From JBCBEX01 sp038528235 (lineage in GTDB: Bacteria; Bacteroidota; Rhodothermia; Rhodothermales; Rubricoccaceae), in NCBI GenBank assembly GCA_038528235.1, contig JBCBEX010000003.1, forward strand, positions 53,578 to 117,577: a stretch of 64,000 bases of DNA. The letters are read 5' to 3'. Positions 9,061 through 18,700 of the stretch are shown piece by piece (the stretch's first letter is position 1; every line of letters begins with the position of its first letter). Under the pieces are notes generated by a model, which worked only from the letters and a program-made list of their open reading frames with translations, was not told the origin of the DNA and made no database searches. Both the position numbers and the translations under genes were made by a program.

Positions 9061-9642
9061 GAGAGAGCAGAAGAGAGTTAGGATGGATATGAGATTTGAC
9101 TATACATGCCCTATCCCCTGAGATTGTTAAGGTTTAGTAACTAACCAAGATCTTACGCCAGATTAATCCATCTCCTACACGCCTTTTACCCAGAGGCCTA
9201 CATTATTATTCTTACGGGGTTTTGTCCGACACGAGGGAGTCGTGACATCCAGCAGGTCAGACGCGCACGCCGCCGCGATTTCGTCACCGCAAGGCGGAGG
9301 AGGAGTGCGATCCTATGGGGTCGGGGGACGAGTCGAACGCAGCGATGAGTCGAACGCAGCGATGAGTCGAACGCAGCGATGAGTCGAACGCAGCGGGGAC
9401 GGAATCGAAGCCGGGAGCGGCCATCGGCTTGCATGTCACCACGACCTCAGAGAGACCTGCCGGAGACCGTGGCCCGCACGGGAATCACGACAGGGCCGCG
9501 GCCTCTTGTGACCCGCTTCCCACACGACTGCAGGCGCTCCGCCATAGCTCTGTGACATTCGCCGCGCCCAGGGTAGTCAGATTGGAGGCACAGTTCGCGG
9601 GCCACCGTGGCCCGCTCTCGTGTTCATCCAACCACACGTGCC
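9061..9642. other. 582-bp non-coding gap
   Basis: The first about 170 bp (9061-9230) are strikingly AT-rich for this chromosome and probably hold the promoter of the minus-strand lipoprotein; TATAGT can be read on the minus strand near 9102. A 17-bp tandem repeat occupies 9327-9394. The rest shows no convincing gene; short open frames in it lack start context and domain signatures. Confidence 0.6.
9327..9394. repeat. 17-bp tandem repeat, four copies
   Basis: The unit GATGAGTCGAACGCAGC occurs as three perfect copies (9344-9360, 9361-9377, 9378-9394), preceded by a copy at 9327-9343 that differs in its first bases. There are no spacers, so this is a minisatellite and not a CRISPR array. Confidence 0.9.
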
Positions 9643-10581
9643 ATGACCTACCGCGCCCGCCGCGTCACCAGCGGCTCTGACCTGCTTGCCATGCCCGCGC
9701 TCTTTGTTCTGCTGCTTGCACTCGGCCTCCTTCTCACGGGCTGCGACTCGGCCGACGAGGCCAGCGACGCCCTCACGACGGACACCGTCACCCTTGCCTC
9801 CGCCGTCACGGGCGTGGCTTCCGATGCAGGCGCCTCGTCCGACGACCTCGTAGCCGCCTCCCGCTCGTTCGAAGGGCGCCACCTTGAGCCCGGCATGCTC
9901 TGGACGGTCGCGGCAGAGGTACATAGCCGTCTTACGCCCGAGCAGCTCACGCGCCTCGAAGCGAAGCTCGATGAGCGCCGCGCCGAACGCGAAGACCGTC
10001 GGGCTGAGCGGGGCAACCGGCCGCGGGGTCCGCGCGGTGGCCGAGGGGGTCCCCGAGACGGCGCGCTCGACCGCGTGCTGACCGACGACCTCACCCTCAC
10101 CGACGCACAGCAGGCTGCCATCGACGCTATCCGTGAGGCCTACCGCGCCGAGTTCGAGGCCCTACGTGAGGGCGACCTCGCCAACGACGACCGCCGCGCC
10201 CAGGCCCGCGCGCTCGCCGAGGCGATGAAGAGCGAGATCGATGCGGTGCTGACCGAAGCCCAGATCGCGGCCCTGGAGGCACACCGTGCGGATCGAGAGG
10301 CCCAGCGCGAGGAGCGACGCGCCGCCGAACAGGCTGCGATGGCTGACGCGCTTGACTTGACAGACGCACAGCAGACGGATTTGGAGGCGCTTCGGGCCGA
10401 GATGGAAGCCCAGCGCGGGACTATCGACCGCAACGCGGCGCGCGAGGCGTTCCAGGCAGGGCTCGCAGAGATCCTCGACGACACACAGGAAGAGATCGCA
10501 ATGGTCCACGCGGCGCTGCGGATGCACCTAGTGGGTGGGCCAGGGCACCGTGGACCCCGGGGACCGGGCGGACGCGGATGA
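9643..10581 (+). CDS. Spy/CpxP-like LTXXQ-repeat lipoprotein
   Basis: 312 residues from the ATG at 9643; an upstream extension to 9607 is possible but adds nothing recognisable. A hydrophobic segment ending in LALGLLLTGC gives a lipobox. The mature part is almost wholly charged helix and contains LTXXQ-type motifs: LTPEQLTRLEAKLDERR, LTDAQQAAIDAIREAYRAEF and LTDAQQTDLEALRAEMEAQ. LTXXQ proteins such as Spy and CpxP are periplasmic cradle chaperones or envelope-stress sensors; a related envelope role is inferred. Low-complexity Arg/Gly stretches sit between repeats and at the C-terminus (HRGPRGPGGRG). Confidence 0.75.
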   Translation: MTYRARRVTSGSDLLAMPALFVLLLALGLLLTGCDSADEASDALTTDTVTLASAVTGVASDAGASSDDLVAASRSFEGRHLEPGMLWTVAAEVHSRLTPEQLTRLEAKLDERRAEREDRRAERGNRPRGPRGGRGGPRDGALDRVLTDDLTLTDAQQAAIDAIREAYRAEFEALREGDLANDDRRAQARALAEAMKSEIDAVLTEAQIAALEAHRADREAQREERRAAEQAAMADALDLTDAQQTDLEALRAEMEAQRGTIDRNAAREAFQAGLAEILDDTQEEIAMVHAALRMHLVGGPGHRGPRGPGGRG

Positions 10582-10603
10582 TCTCTCGGTCCGTGCTCTC
10601 TTA

Positions 10604-10640
10604 GCGCGGCGGTCGGGCATGCGGTGCCTGGCCGCCGCGC
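10604..10640. terminator. GC-rich hairpin between convergent genes
   Basis: GCGCGGCGG at 10604-10612 pairs perfectly with CCGCCGCGC at 10632-10640, and the inner part (CGGGCA/TGCCTG) can extend the stem. It lies between the convergent Spy-like and LOV genes. There is no U-tract, so terminator activity is inferred from position and stem strength. Confidence 0.45.
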
Positions 10641-10697
10641 GCGTGTCGGAGAGGCCCTCTCCCTCCGCGACGCTCGGCACTACCCGTGCCTCGGGCG

Positions 10698-11432
10698 TCA
10701 CCCTTGCTCGCTGGGAGCTGCGACCGCTCGGCGGTGCTGAGCCTCACGGAGCAGCGTCACATCGCGCTGCACGCCCACGTAGTGGTCGGGACGCGCCCCC
10801 CCGCTGGCGACAGGGACCAGAGAGAGGCGATTCCAGAAGGGAGTGCCGTCCTTGCGGTAGTTCAGCAGCTCGACGTCCACCGATTTGCCAGCGGCAAGGC
10901 CCCGGCGGATTTCCTGCACGGCCTCGGGGTCCGTGTCGGCCCCTTGGAGGAAGCGGCAGTTGCGCCCCAGGGTCTCCTCCGGTTTGTAGCCAGTGATGTC
11001 ATAAAAGGCGCGGTTGGCGAACACGAGCGGCTCGCCCTCGCGGCGCATGTCGGCCACCGTAATTCCCTCGGCGATCGCGTCGAGGGCGAGACCGAGCGCG
11101 CCGAGCACCTCGAGGGCACGGCCCATGGGGTCGTCGTCGTCGCTGGCAAGGGCGGCCATGCCCGTGAGGCCGCGCAGCCCAAACACTTCAGGGTGGAGCA
11201 GCTCCGCGTCCCCCTGGCGTACGAACCGGAGCACCTCGGCTAAGGAAACGCGGCGGTGTCCGCCAGCCGTGCGGTGCGCTTTGAGGCGGCCAGCGTCGAC
11301 CCAGCGCTTAAGGGTGGATTCACCTACACCTAGACCCTCGGCGACTTGGCGGGGAGAGAAGAGTTGCTTGGTAGCATTCACAGCAGATAGGAGCCTTAAC
11401 TGGCGGACGATTTGAATGTTTGGCTCATACAA
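10698..11432 (-). CDS. LOV-domain blue-light sensor fused to a MerR/excisionase-type helix-turn-helix
   Basis: 244 residues. The N-terminal part (about 20-75: LFSPRQVAEGLGVGESTLKR, then GGHRR wing) is a MerR/excisionase-like DNA-binding domain. The C-terminal part (about 120-228) is a PAS domain of the LOV class: GRNCRFLQ with the flavin-adduct Cys at 159, Asn191 (LLNYRKDG) and Asn201 (FWNRL), and Gln222 (YVGVQRDVT), the residue that senses the FMN N5 state. All hallmark LOV photochemistry residues are therefore present. A light-dependent transcription factor is inferred. It lies 72 bp downstream of a cobalamin-binding-protein gene on the same strand, so the two may be cotranscribed. An internal start near residue 18 would keep both domains. 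Target genes are not known. Confidence 0.85.
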   Translation of the reverse strand: MYEPNIQIVRQLRLLSAVNATKQLFSPRQVAEGLGVGESTLKRWVDAGRLKAHRTAGGHRRVSLAEVLRFVRQGDAELLHPEVFGLRGLTGMAALASDDDDPMGRALEVLGALGLALDAIAEGITVADMRREGEPLVFANRAFYDITGYKPEETLGRNCRFLQGADTDPEAVQEIRRGLAAGKSVDVELLNYRKDGTPFWNRLSLVPVASGGARPDHYVGVQRDVTLLREAQHRRAVAAPSEQG

Positions 11433-11504
11433 CCTCCCTGCTCTTACGTTTCGCTACGCATGCCACGTAGGCTCGCGTCTGCAGAGAGTGCGGCCCTGAG
11501 CAGG

Positions 11505-12446
11505 TCAGGCAGGTCCGACATACGACGTCCCGACGGGTGCGAGGTGCACGGGTGCTGCCACGCCCGCGGGCCTCGGCGCGGCATCGGGGTGGAACAGATG
11601 TGCGAGGAGTTCGGCGCTCTCCACGAGACGCGGACCTGGCCGCGCAAACAGCCCCGAGCCATCTACGACAAACACGCGCCCGTCACGTGCCGCCGGCACC
11701 GTCGCCCAGCCTGCCACTGCGTCGAGCACCCCGATGTCCTCGAGCGCGCGCGGGATTTCGAAGCCGCAGCACGCGACCACCACGACCTCGGGCTGCGCCG
11801 CGACGACCTCCTCCCACTGGAGCGTCCGTGACGCCGTGCCTGTACGGCCCAGCACCTCAGTCCCGCCTGCGAGGTGGACCAGCTCGGGGTTCCAGTGGCC
11901 AGCCGAGAACGGCGGGTCAAGCCATTCCAGCATCGCCACACGGGGGCGAGGATGCCCTGCCACAGCGGCAGCGACGGCCTGGATCCGCGCTTCGAGCGCA
12001 GCCACCACGGGCGTCGCGTCCACGCCGGTAGCGTCGCCTACAGCGCGTATGGACCCGAGCACCTCGGCCAGCGTCATCGGTTCGAGGTTGAGCACGCGGG
12101 GCGACCCCGGCAAGCGACAGGCCGCGGCGGCGACCTCGGCCTCAGCGACCGCACACACGTCGCAGAGCGCCTGCGTCACGAGGAGGTCCGGCGCAAGCGC
12201 GGCCAGGGCTTCCTCGTCGAGCGTGTAGAGCGCGGCCTCGGTCTGGAGTTGCTCGCGGACGAGCGCGTCGATCTCAGCGCTGCTGGCGTCCGCAGGGATA
12301 CGCGAGCGCGTCACGACGGGCAGACCCGCGACCTCCGGCGGCCAATCGCACTCGTGCGTGACGCCGACGAGCCGGTCCGCCAGCCCCAGCGCGCAGACGA
12401 TCTCCGTGGCGCTGGGCAGCAGCGAGACGATTCGGGAGATACTCAT
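11505..12446 (-). CDS. Cytoplasmic BtuF-like cobalamin-binding protein
   Basis: 313 residues. The sequence starts straight into a class III periplasmic-binding-protein fold (MSISRIVSLLPSATEIVCAL, THECDWPPEV, LLVTQALCDVCAV, LEWLDPPFSAGHWNPE) with no signal peptide or lipobox. This matches the widespread BtuF-like 'cobalamin-binding protein' family that lacks an export signal. Known BtuF proteins bind vitamin B12 for import; these leaderless homologs may bind a corrinoid in the cytosol. No BtuCD permease genes accompany it. It lies 72 bp upstream of the LOV regulator on the same strand, an association that may be functional or accidental. Confidence 0.8.
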   Translation of the reverse strand: MSISRIVSLLPSATEIVCALGLADRLVGVTHECDWPPEVAGLPVVTRSRIPADASSAEIDALVREQLQTEAALYTLDEEALAALAPDLLVTQALCDVCAVAEAEVAAAACRLPGSPRVLNLEPMTLAEVLGSIRAVGDATGVDATPVVAALEARIQAVAAAVAGHPRPRVAMLEWLDPPFSAGHWNPELVHLAGGTEVLGRTGTASRTLQWEEVVAAQPEVVVVACCGFEIPRALEDIGVLDAVAGWATVPAARDGRVFVVDGSGLFARPGPRLVESAELLAHLFHPDAAPRPAGVAAPVHLAPVGTSYVGPA

Positions 12447-12679
12447 ACCGCGATTCTGCGTGTTTGTACGAAGCGAGTCCTGTCGTCCGAAAGGTATCTC
12501 ACGCGGCGGTGGTCACGCGGCGGCGGCGGCGCAGACACCACTTGGCGACGCAAACGACTCCGGGCGCCACTGGTGCCACAAAGGAGGGGGGCGGAGGTAT
12601 GGGATCGGCCGCGTAAGTTGCTGCTGCTCGCACCGTTGCCTCTGACCTCTCGCTCGTGGCCTCGCCGCCTCCCTCCAGT

Positions 12680-14893
12680 ATGCCTGCTGCCGGGCGCTTC
12701 GGCACCTTCGCCGGGGTGTTCACGCCGAACGTCCTCACGATCCTCGGCATCATCCTCTTCCTGCGGACGGGGTGGGTCGTCGGGCAGGCCGGGCTCTACG
12801 GCGCGCTGATCATCATCGCGCTGGCGAACGCGATCTCGTTCCTGACCGGCCTCTCGCTCTCCGCCATCGCGACGAGCATGGATGTGAAGGCCGGGGGCAA
12901 CTACTACCTCATCTCGCGCTCGCTGGGGCTCGAGATCGGCGGGGCCATCGGCATCCCGCTCTACCTCTCGCAGGCGATCTCGGTCGCGTTCTACATCATC
13001 GGCTTCACCGAGGCTATCTCAGGGCTGGCCGTCGTCCAGGGTATCCCGCCGCAGACCATCGCCACCGGTGTCGCGCTCGTGTTCGTGGTGATCGCGTGGG
13101 TGGGGGCCGACTTCGCGCTCAAGATCCAGTATGGCATCCTCGCCATTCTTATTGCGGCGCTGATCTCGTTCTTCACCGGCGGCTGGGGCGAGTTCGTGGA
13201 GCCCAACCTCACGGCGAGCTACACCGACGGCGTCAGCTTCTGGGTCGTCTTCGCGGTGTTCTTCCCCGCCGTGACCGGCATCGAGGTCGGGATCAGCCTC
13301 TCGGGCGACCTCAAGGACCCGTCGCGCAGCATCCCGCTCGGCACGATCACGTCGATTGTGGTGACGGCGCTCGTCTATGTCGGCGCGGCGGTGTGGTTTG
13401 CGTTTCAGCTTCCGGCGGACGTGCTCATCAGCGACAACCTCTCGATGGAGCGGATCGCGAGCGTGCCGGTGCTCATCCTCGCGGGCGTGGCGGCGAGCAC
13501 GCTCTCGTCGGCGCTCGGCAGCGTGCTCGCGGCCCCGCGCACGCTGCAGGCGGTGTCGAAGGACCGCGTGGTGCCCGGCTGGATCGCGTCGAACCTGGGT
13601 AGCCCGACCGAGCCGCGCATGGCCGTCCTTATCACGGGCGTGATCGCCGTCGTCGTAATCTGGGCGGGCGACCTCGACTTCGTCGCGCCGATCATCACGA
13701 TGTTCTTCCTGAACACCTACGGGATGGTCAACCTCGTGGCGGGTATCGAGCGGCTGGTAGGCAACCCGAGCTACCGCCCGCGCTTCAACGTCCCGCTGGC
13801 GGTGCCGCTCCTCGGCGCGGCGGGCTGCTACGGCGCGATGTTCCTTATCAACGCGCCTGCCACGGTCGCGGCGATCGTGATCTCGTACGGCATCTTCTTC
13901 GCGCTCAGCCGCCGGGGCACGCGCCGCGCCTGGGGCGACGTGCGCAGCGGCATCTGGACCTCCATCGCCCGGTACGCGCTGCTCAACCTCGACCGCACCC
14001 CTGCGGCCGACGACACGCGCAACTGGCGCCCCCACCTGATGGTGTTCACCGGGCAGCCGCACAACCGCGAACACCTCGTCGCGCTGGCCGAATGGCTCAG
14101 CCGAGGACGGGGCCTCGTGACGTTCTTCCAACTCATCACCGGGAAGGTCGCGGAGGCGAACAAGCCGAAGCTGCGCGAGACCGCCGAGCGGCACATCCGG
14201 TCGTACATCCAGGACCGCCGCATGACAGCCTTCGCCGAGGCGCAGATCGTGCCCGACTTCCGCGAGGGGGCGGTGGCGGTCGCGCAGGCGCACGGTATCG
14301 GGCCGCTGGAGTCGAATACGGCGCTGATGGGCTGGAGCGGGACGCCCGGCGGGCGCGTGCTGCTGATGGACCTCGTCCGCAGTTTCTCCGACCTCCACAA
14401 GTCGGTCCTCTTCCTGCGGATGGACGAGCGCCGTCTGAAAGAGGGTGGGGGCTTCGGGCAGAAGCGACGCATCCACGTCTGGTGGGGCGGCCGCGGCGGC
14501 AACGGCGACCTAATGCTGCTCCTCGCCTACCTCCTCACGCAGCACCGCTTCTGGGACGACGCCGAGATCTGCGTCCACCGCATCGTGGACGCGAAGGAGG
14601 CCATCGCCGCGACGCGCGCCCACACGGAGGCGCTGCTCGATGCCGTCCGCGTGGAAGCCAACGTGTTCATCATCGTCCGCAAGCCGCCTGGCAGCCCCGA
14701 GCGGCTCCCCATCCTCGACCTGATCGCGCGCAACAGCGTCAATGCCGACCTCACGTTCCTCGGCATGCCCCGCCCCGCCGAGGGCGAGTCCGAAGCCGCC
14801 GCCGAGCGCCTCGACCGGCTCGCACAGGCCGTCGGCACTGCCGTGCTGGTCCACAACGGCCAGGACCAGGAAGGGCTGCTGGAGGGCGAGTAA
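12680..14893 (+). CDS. SLC12-like (cation-chloride cotransporter family) APC-superfamily permease
   Basis: 737 residues from the ATG at 12680; a GTG eight codons earlier (12656) is an alternative. The first about 430 residues hold roughly twelve hydrophobic segments. They begin with GVFTPNVLTILGIILFLRTG, a hallmark of the Na-K-Cl/K-Cl cotransporter family, and include GGNYYLISRSLGLEIGGAIG and FFPAVTGIEVGISLSGDLKD. Residues about 460-737 are a soluble cytosolic region (LMVFTGQPHNREHL; IHVWWGGRGGNGDLMLLLAY) like the C-terminal domain of SLC12 proteins. It is placed in the inner membrane; the transported ions are not known for bacterial members. It is divergent from the BtuF-like gene. Confidence 0.88.
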   Translation: MPAAGRFGTFAGVFTPNVLTILGIILFLRTGWVVGQAGLYGALIIIALANAISFLTGLSLSAIATSMDVKAGGNYYLISRSLGLEIGGAIGIPLYLSQAISVAFYIIGFTEAISGLAVVQGIPPQTIATGVALVFVVIAWVGADFALKIQYGILAILIAALISFFTGGWGEFVEPNLTASYTDGVSFWVVFAVFFPAVTGIEVGISLSGDLKDPSRSIPLGTITSIVVTALVYVGAAVWFAFQLPADVLISDNLSMERIASVPVLILAGVAASTLSSALGSVLAAPRTLQAVSKDRVVPGWIASNLGSPTEPRMAVLITGVIAVVVIWAGDLDFVAPIITMFFLNTYGMVNLVAGIERLVGNPSYRPRFNVPLAVPLLGAAGCYGAMFLINAPATVAAIVISYGIFFALSRRGTRRAWGDVRSGIWTSIARYALLNLDRTPAADDTRNWRPHLMVFTGQPHNREHLVALAEWLSRGRGLVTFFQLITGKVAEANKPKLRETAERHIRSYIQDRRMTAFAEAQIVPDFREGAVAVAQAHGIGPLESNTALMGWSGTPGGRVLLMDLVRSFSDLHKSVLFLRMDERRLKEGGGFGQKRRIHVWWGGRGGNGDLMLLLAYLLTQHRFWDDAEICVHRIVDAKEAIAATRAHTEALLDAVRVEANVFIIVRKPPGSPERLPILDLIARNSVNADLTFLGMPRPAEGESEAAAERLDRLAQAVGTAVLVHNGQDQEGLLEGE

Positions 14894-14913
14894 GCGAGGC
14901 CGCGCTAGGCTTT

Positions 14914-15573
14914 TCAACTCTCATCAAAACGAACGGCGTCCCGAGGCCTACCCTTTTCCTGAGTGCGCGTCCATCTAATTGACGGTGGCGTCATGTACCG
15001 GTCATAGTAATCATCCGCCAGGAAGTCACGCGTCCTCCAGGCCAGAATAGTCAGGGCGTCGAGCGGATAGACGAATGAAGTGTCGGATAGGCGAACGCGG
15101 ACGAGCAAGGCATTAGACCAGCGCCTCCAAATTGGATCGACCGGAACAGCGATGTCGATCCGAGCTCCGCAGCGCTTCGGGAGATTCCAGGCTGTTCCCT
15201 CTCCAGTCAAAGCCGCCCAGATAGGCTCCTCTTCAGGTTGGCGGTACCCGATCACCACGCGCCCAGGCCAGGAGTGCTCCAAGTAGCTGATGGCTCCCGT
15301 GACAAGCGGAGTGTCGTCGAGCGCTCGAAGGTCGTCTTTGCTTAGAGCATCAACATGGACGGCAGGGCTACCGAGCGGGGCCGCTCTGAGAAAAAAGTCA
15401 TCGGCACTTACAAGAGTCTGGGCGGTCCATTTGACGCCTTCGTAGTCAGCCGTCCACACTTGAAATCGAAGGATAGTTTCGTCGACGTCCTCGTGGTGTA
15501 CGTTGAATTCGATCTCAACTTCGGTGCTGAAGCCCGGCTCGGTTGCCCAGGTTCCTAACGTGGTGCGCGCCAT
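14914..15573 (-). CDS. Hypothetical protein
   Basis: 219 residues, no signal peptide or transmembrane segment, and no family that I recognise. Segments such as LRFQVWTADYEGVKWTAQTL and IDIAVPVDPIWRRWSNALL suggest a mixed alpha/beta soluble protein rich in Trp and Asp. Its codon use is less GC-rich than the neighbours, which may mean later acquisition. It ends 20 bp from the stop of the convergent permease gene. The frame is long and free of a better competitor, so it is probably a real gene. Confidence 0.55.
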   Translation of the reverse strand: MARTTLGTWATEPGFSTEVEIEFNVHHEDVDETILRFQVWTADYEGVKWTAQTLVSADDFFLRAAPLGSPAVHVDALSKDDLRALDDTPLVTGAISYLEHSWPGRVVIGYRQPEEEPIWAALTGEGTAWNLPKRCGARIDIAVPVDPIWRRWSNALLVRVRLSDTSFVYPLDALTILAWRTRDFLADDYYDRYMTPPSIRWTRTQEKGRPRDAVRFDES

Positions 15574-15734
15574 GTGAATGAAGCTGTCTTGCCGCTGAGT
15601 TACGGAGCGGCCCCACGGCGCGCCCAGCCTTCTGCAGGCTGACGCGTCGCGGTGTAGGAGCCGTTGCTACATACAATCTGAACGATAAGGGTACGCTTCA
15701 GACGAAGTCGCCAGGACTGATACTACGCCGCGCA

Positions 15735-18700
15735 TCAAGCTGGCACCACCGTCGGCGATGCCGTCGCGCCGTCGCCGCCGAATGCGCCGGTCTGCATCTC
15801 ACCGGCACGGGTGTCCTGGTCTACCAACTCGGCGTCCGTGCTGGCATCGGGGTCGTAGGCGAAGTCGCGGAAGCGGAGGCGGTAGAAGAGCGTGTAGAGC
15901 ACCGGCACGAGGCCCGGCGTGAGCGCGGAGGAGGCCACGAGGCCGAAGAGCATCGCCACGGCCATCGGCGCGAAGAGCGGGTTGCCGGAGATCCAGAGCG
16001 GGATCAGGCCGCCCGCCGTCGTCGCGGCGGTGAGCAGGATCGGGCGGAGGCGCTGCTCGGCGGCGTGGATGACCGCCTGCTCGCCATCGAGCCCGCGCCG
16101 TCGGAGCGAGCCGATCCGGTCGAGGAGCACGACGGCGTTGTTGATGAGGATGCCGAAGAGCGCGATCGTGCCCAGGAGCGGCATGAAGCCGAACGCGTAG
16201 CCCGAGACGAGCATTCCAAGCGTCACGCCGATGAAGGCGAACGGCAGCGTCAGCAGCACGATAGCGGGCGGGCGCAGCGCGTTGAACTGGAGCACGAGCA
16301 GGATCAAGATCACCACGATGGCGATGCCCTGCTTGGCGTTGATCGCGTTCTGCGAGTCCGCGCTCTCCTCGATGTCGCCGCCGTAGGCGTAGCTGTAGCC
16401 CGCGGGCCATGCGGCGTCTGCCATGTAGGCCTCTACCTCGGCTTGCAGCGAGAACGGCGTCACGAAGGGCCCGGCGCCATGCGCGATGTCGGTCTCGACG
16501 GTGATGGTGCGCTGCCCGGCGTAGCGCTCGATGGTGCCGGGCTCGTAGACGACGCGCGCCTCGGCAACCTGCCCGAACGGCACGGTGCGCCCGGTCGCCT
16601 GGCTGTAGAGGTCAAGGCGGCTGAGTGCCTCGGCTCCGGCGAGGGCGTCCGTGGAGCGGAGCACGACCGGCACGAGGTCGTCGCCCTCCTGCAGCGCGGT
16701 CAGCGGCACGCCGTCGAGCGCGGTCTGGAGCGAGGTCGTGATGTCGGCCGTCGAGAGCCCTGCGCGGCGCGCGGCGTCGTGGTCCACGGCGATGTCGAGC
16801 GTAGCCTGGCGGCGGCCCCAGTCGGTGCCAACGTTCGCGGTGCCGGGGACCGTGCGGAGGTAATCACGCAAGTCGGCGGCGAGGCCTTCGAGGACAGCCG
16901 GGTCGGGGCCGGAGATGCGGACCTCCACCGGGTAGTCAATGGCCGGGCCGTTGCGGACGCGCTGGGCGCGCACGGTCACGTCGGGGTGCGCGCGCTTGAG
17001 ATACTGCTCCGTGCGGATGAACACATCGGGCTGGATCTCGTGGCTCGTGCCCGTGACGAGGAGGTAGGCGTAGCCGGGGCGCGGGGCCTTCGGGGCGTAC
17101 GACAGCGTGTAGCGCGGCGGCGCGGAGCCGACGTAGGCTGCCCACCGCAACACGCCGGGCGTCTCGACTTCGCCAGCAGCGGCCATGCTGCCCGCGAGGC
17201 TATCGGCGTAGAACCGCTCTAGGTCGGCGACGACGCGCTCCGTCTGAGAAATCGAGGTGCCGTAGGGCAGGTCGAGCTCGACGTTGAAGACCTCGTACTC
17301 CTTCGTCGGGAAGAACTGCTGCGGCACGAGTGTTCCGAAGAGCGCAAACGCGCCGAACAGCACCGCCACGAAGCCGCCGAGCGACAGCCACGGCCGCCGC
17401 ACCATCGCCGTCAGCGTGCCGCGGTAGGTGCGGTAGAGCTTTGAATCGTAGGCGCTGCGCTCATCCTGCTGCCCAGGCTGCTCGACACCAGTCGCCTCGT
17501 CGGACGAGCGGCGGAAGCGCTGCGTAAGCCGCTCCCAACGCGACATCTTGGCATCGTCCTCGCCCGTCCCGCGATCCGCCTTGAGGAAAGCCAAGCAAAG
17601 GACGGGAATGAGCGTGAGCGCGAGCATCCACGACACGACGAGCGAGAACAGCAGCACCTCGAAGAGCGCGCTCGTGTACTCCGCTGACGAGCTTTCGGCG
17701 AGATAGGTCGGGAGCAGCGCCGCCACCGTACACATCGACGCGACGAGCAGCGGCAGCGCCATCTCGCGGGTGGCTCTGAGGATGGCGTCGCGCTTTGACT
17801 TCCCGCGCTGGAGATCCGTGAGCGTCTGCTCGGCCACCACGATCGAGTTGTCGACGAGGAGCCCGAGTGCCACGATCAACGCCGTGAGCGACATCTGGTT
17901 GATGGTGATGCCGAAGAACTGCATGCACAGGAACGCCGCGAACATGGTCAGCGGGATCGATGCCGCAACGACGAGGCCCGTCCGCACACCGAGCGCGAGC
18001 AGCAGCACGCCGATCACGATGGCGACAGCCTGGATGAGGCTCCACACGAACTCCGACGTGAGCGACTGCACGACCTCGGGCTGGTAGACGACCGTGTGGA
18101 AGTCGAGCCCTGCCGGGAGGTCGGCCTCGGTCTCGGCGACGACGCGCATCACCTCGGGGCCGAACTCGGTGAGCTTGCCGTTGTCGGCCATCGAGACGCC
18201 AACGGTGATGGCGGGCTGGCCGCTGTACCGGACGAGCTGCCGCGCGGGGTCCTGGTAGGCGTCGCGCACGGTCGCGATGTCGCGGAGCGAGACGACCTCG
18301 CCCGTCGGCAGCCGCAGCGCCATCACTTCGATGTCGGCGACCGAGTCGAACGCGCCATCGGTGCGGAGCGCGATCTGCTGGCCGTCCACCTGGAGGTCGC
18401 CGCCCGGCGCGACGAGGTTGCGCTGCTGAAGCTGCCCGATCAGGTAGCCGGTCGAGATGCCGAGCCCGGCGAGACGCGCGGGGTCGTATTCCACGACCAC
18501 CTGCCGTTGGAGCACGCCGTCAAGTTGCACGCTGCGGGCGTCGTCGAGGGCGAGGACGCGGCGGCGGAGTTCAAGGGCCGCGCGTTCGAGTTCGACGGGC
18601 GTGTAGTCGTCGCCGGTGATCGCGATGACGGTGCCGAAGACATCGCCGAAGTCGTCGTTGATGAACGGCCCGATGACGCCAGGTGGCAGCGCGGGCACCA

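Noticed and set aside
9327..9394. Possible CRISPR array
   Set aside because: The units are 17 bp and abut without spacers, and there are no cas genes.
9198..9434. Small minus-strand frame over the 17-bp repeat
   Set aside because: It is Arg-rich and reflects translation of the repeat; no start context or similarity.
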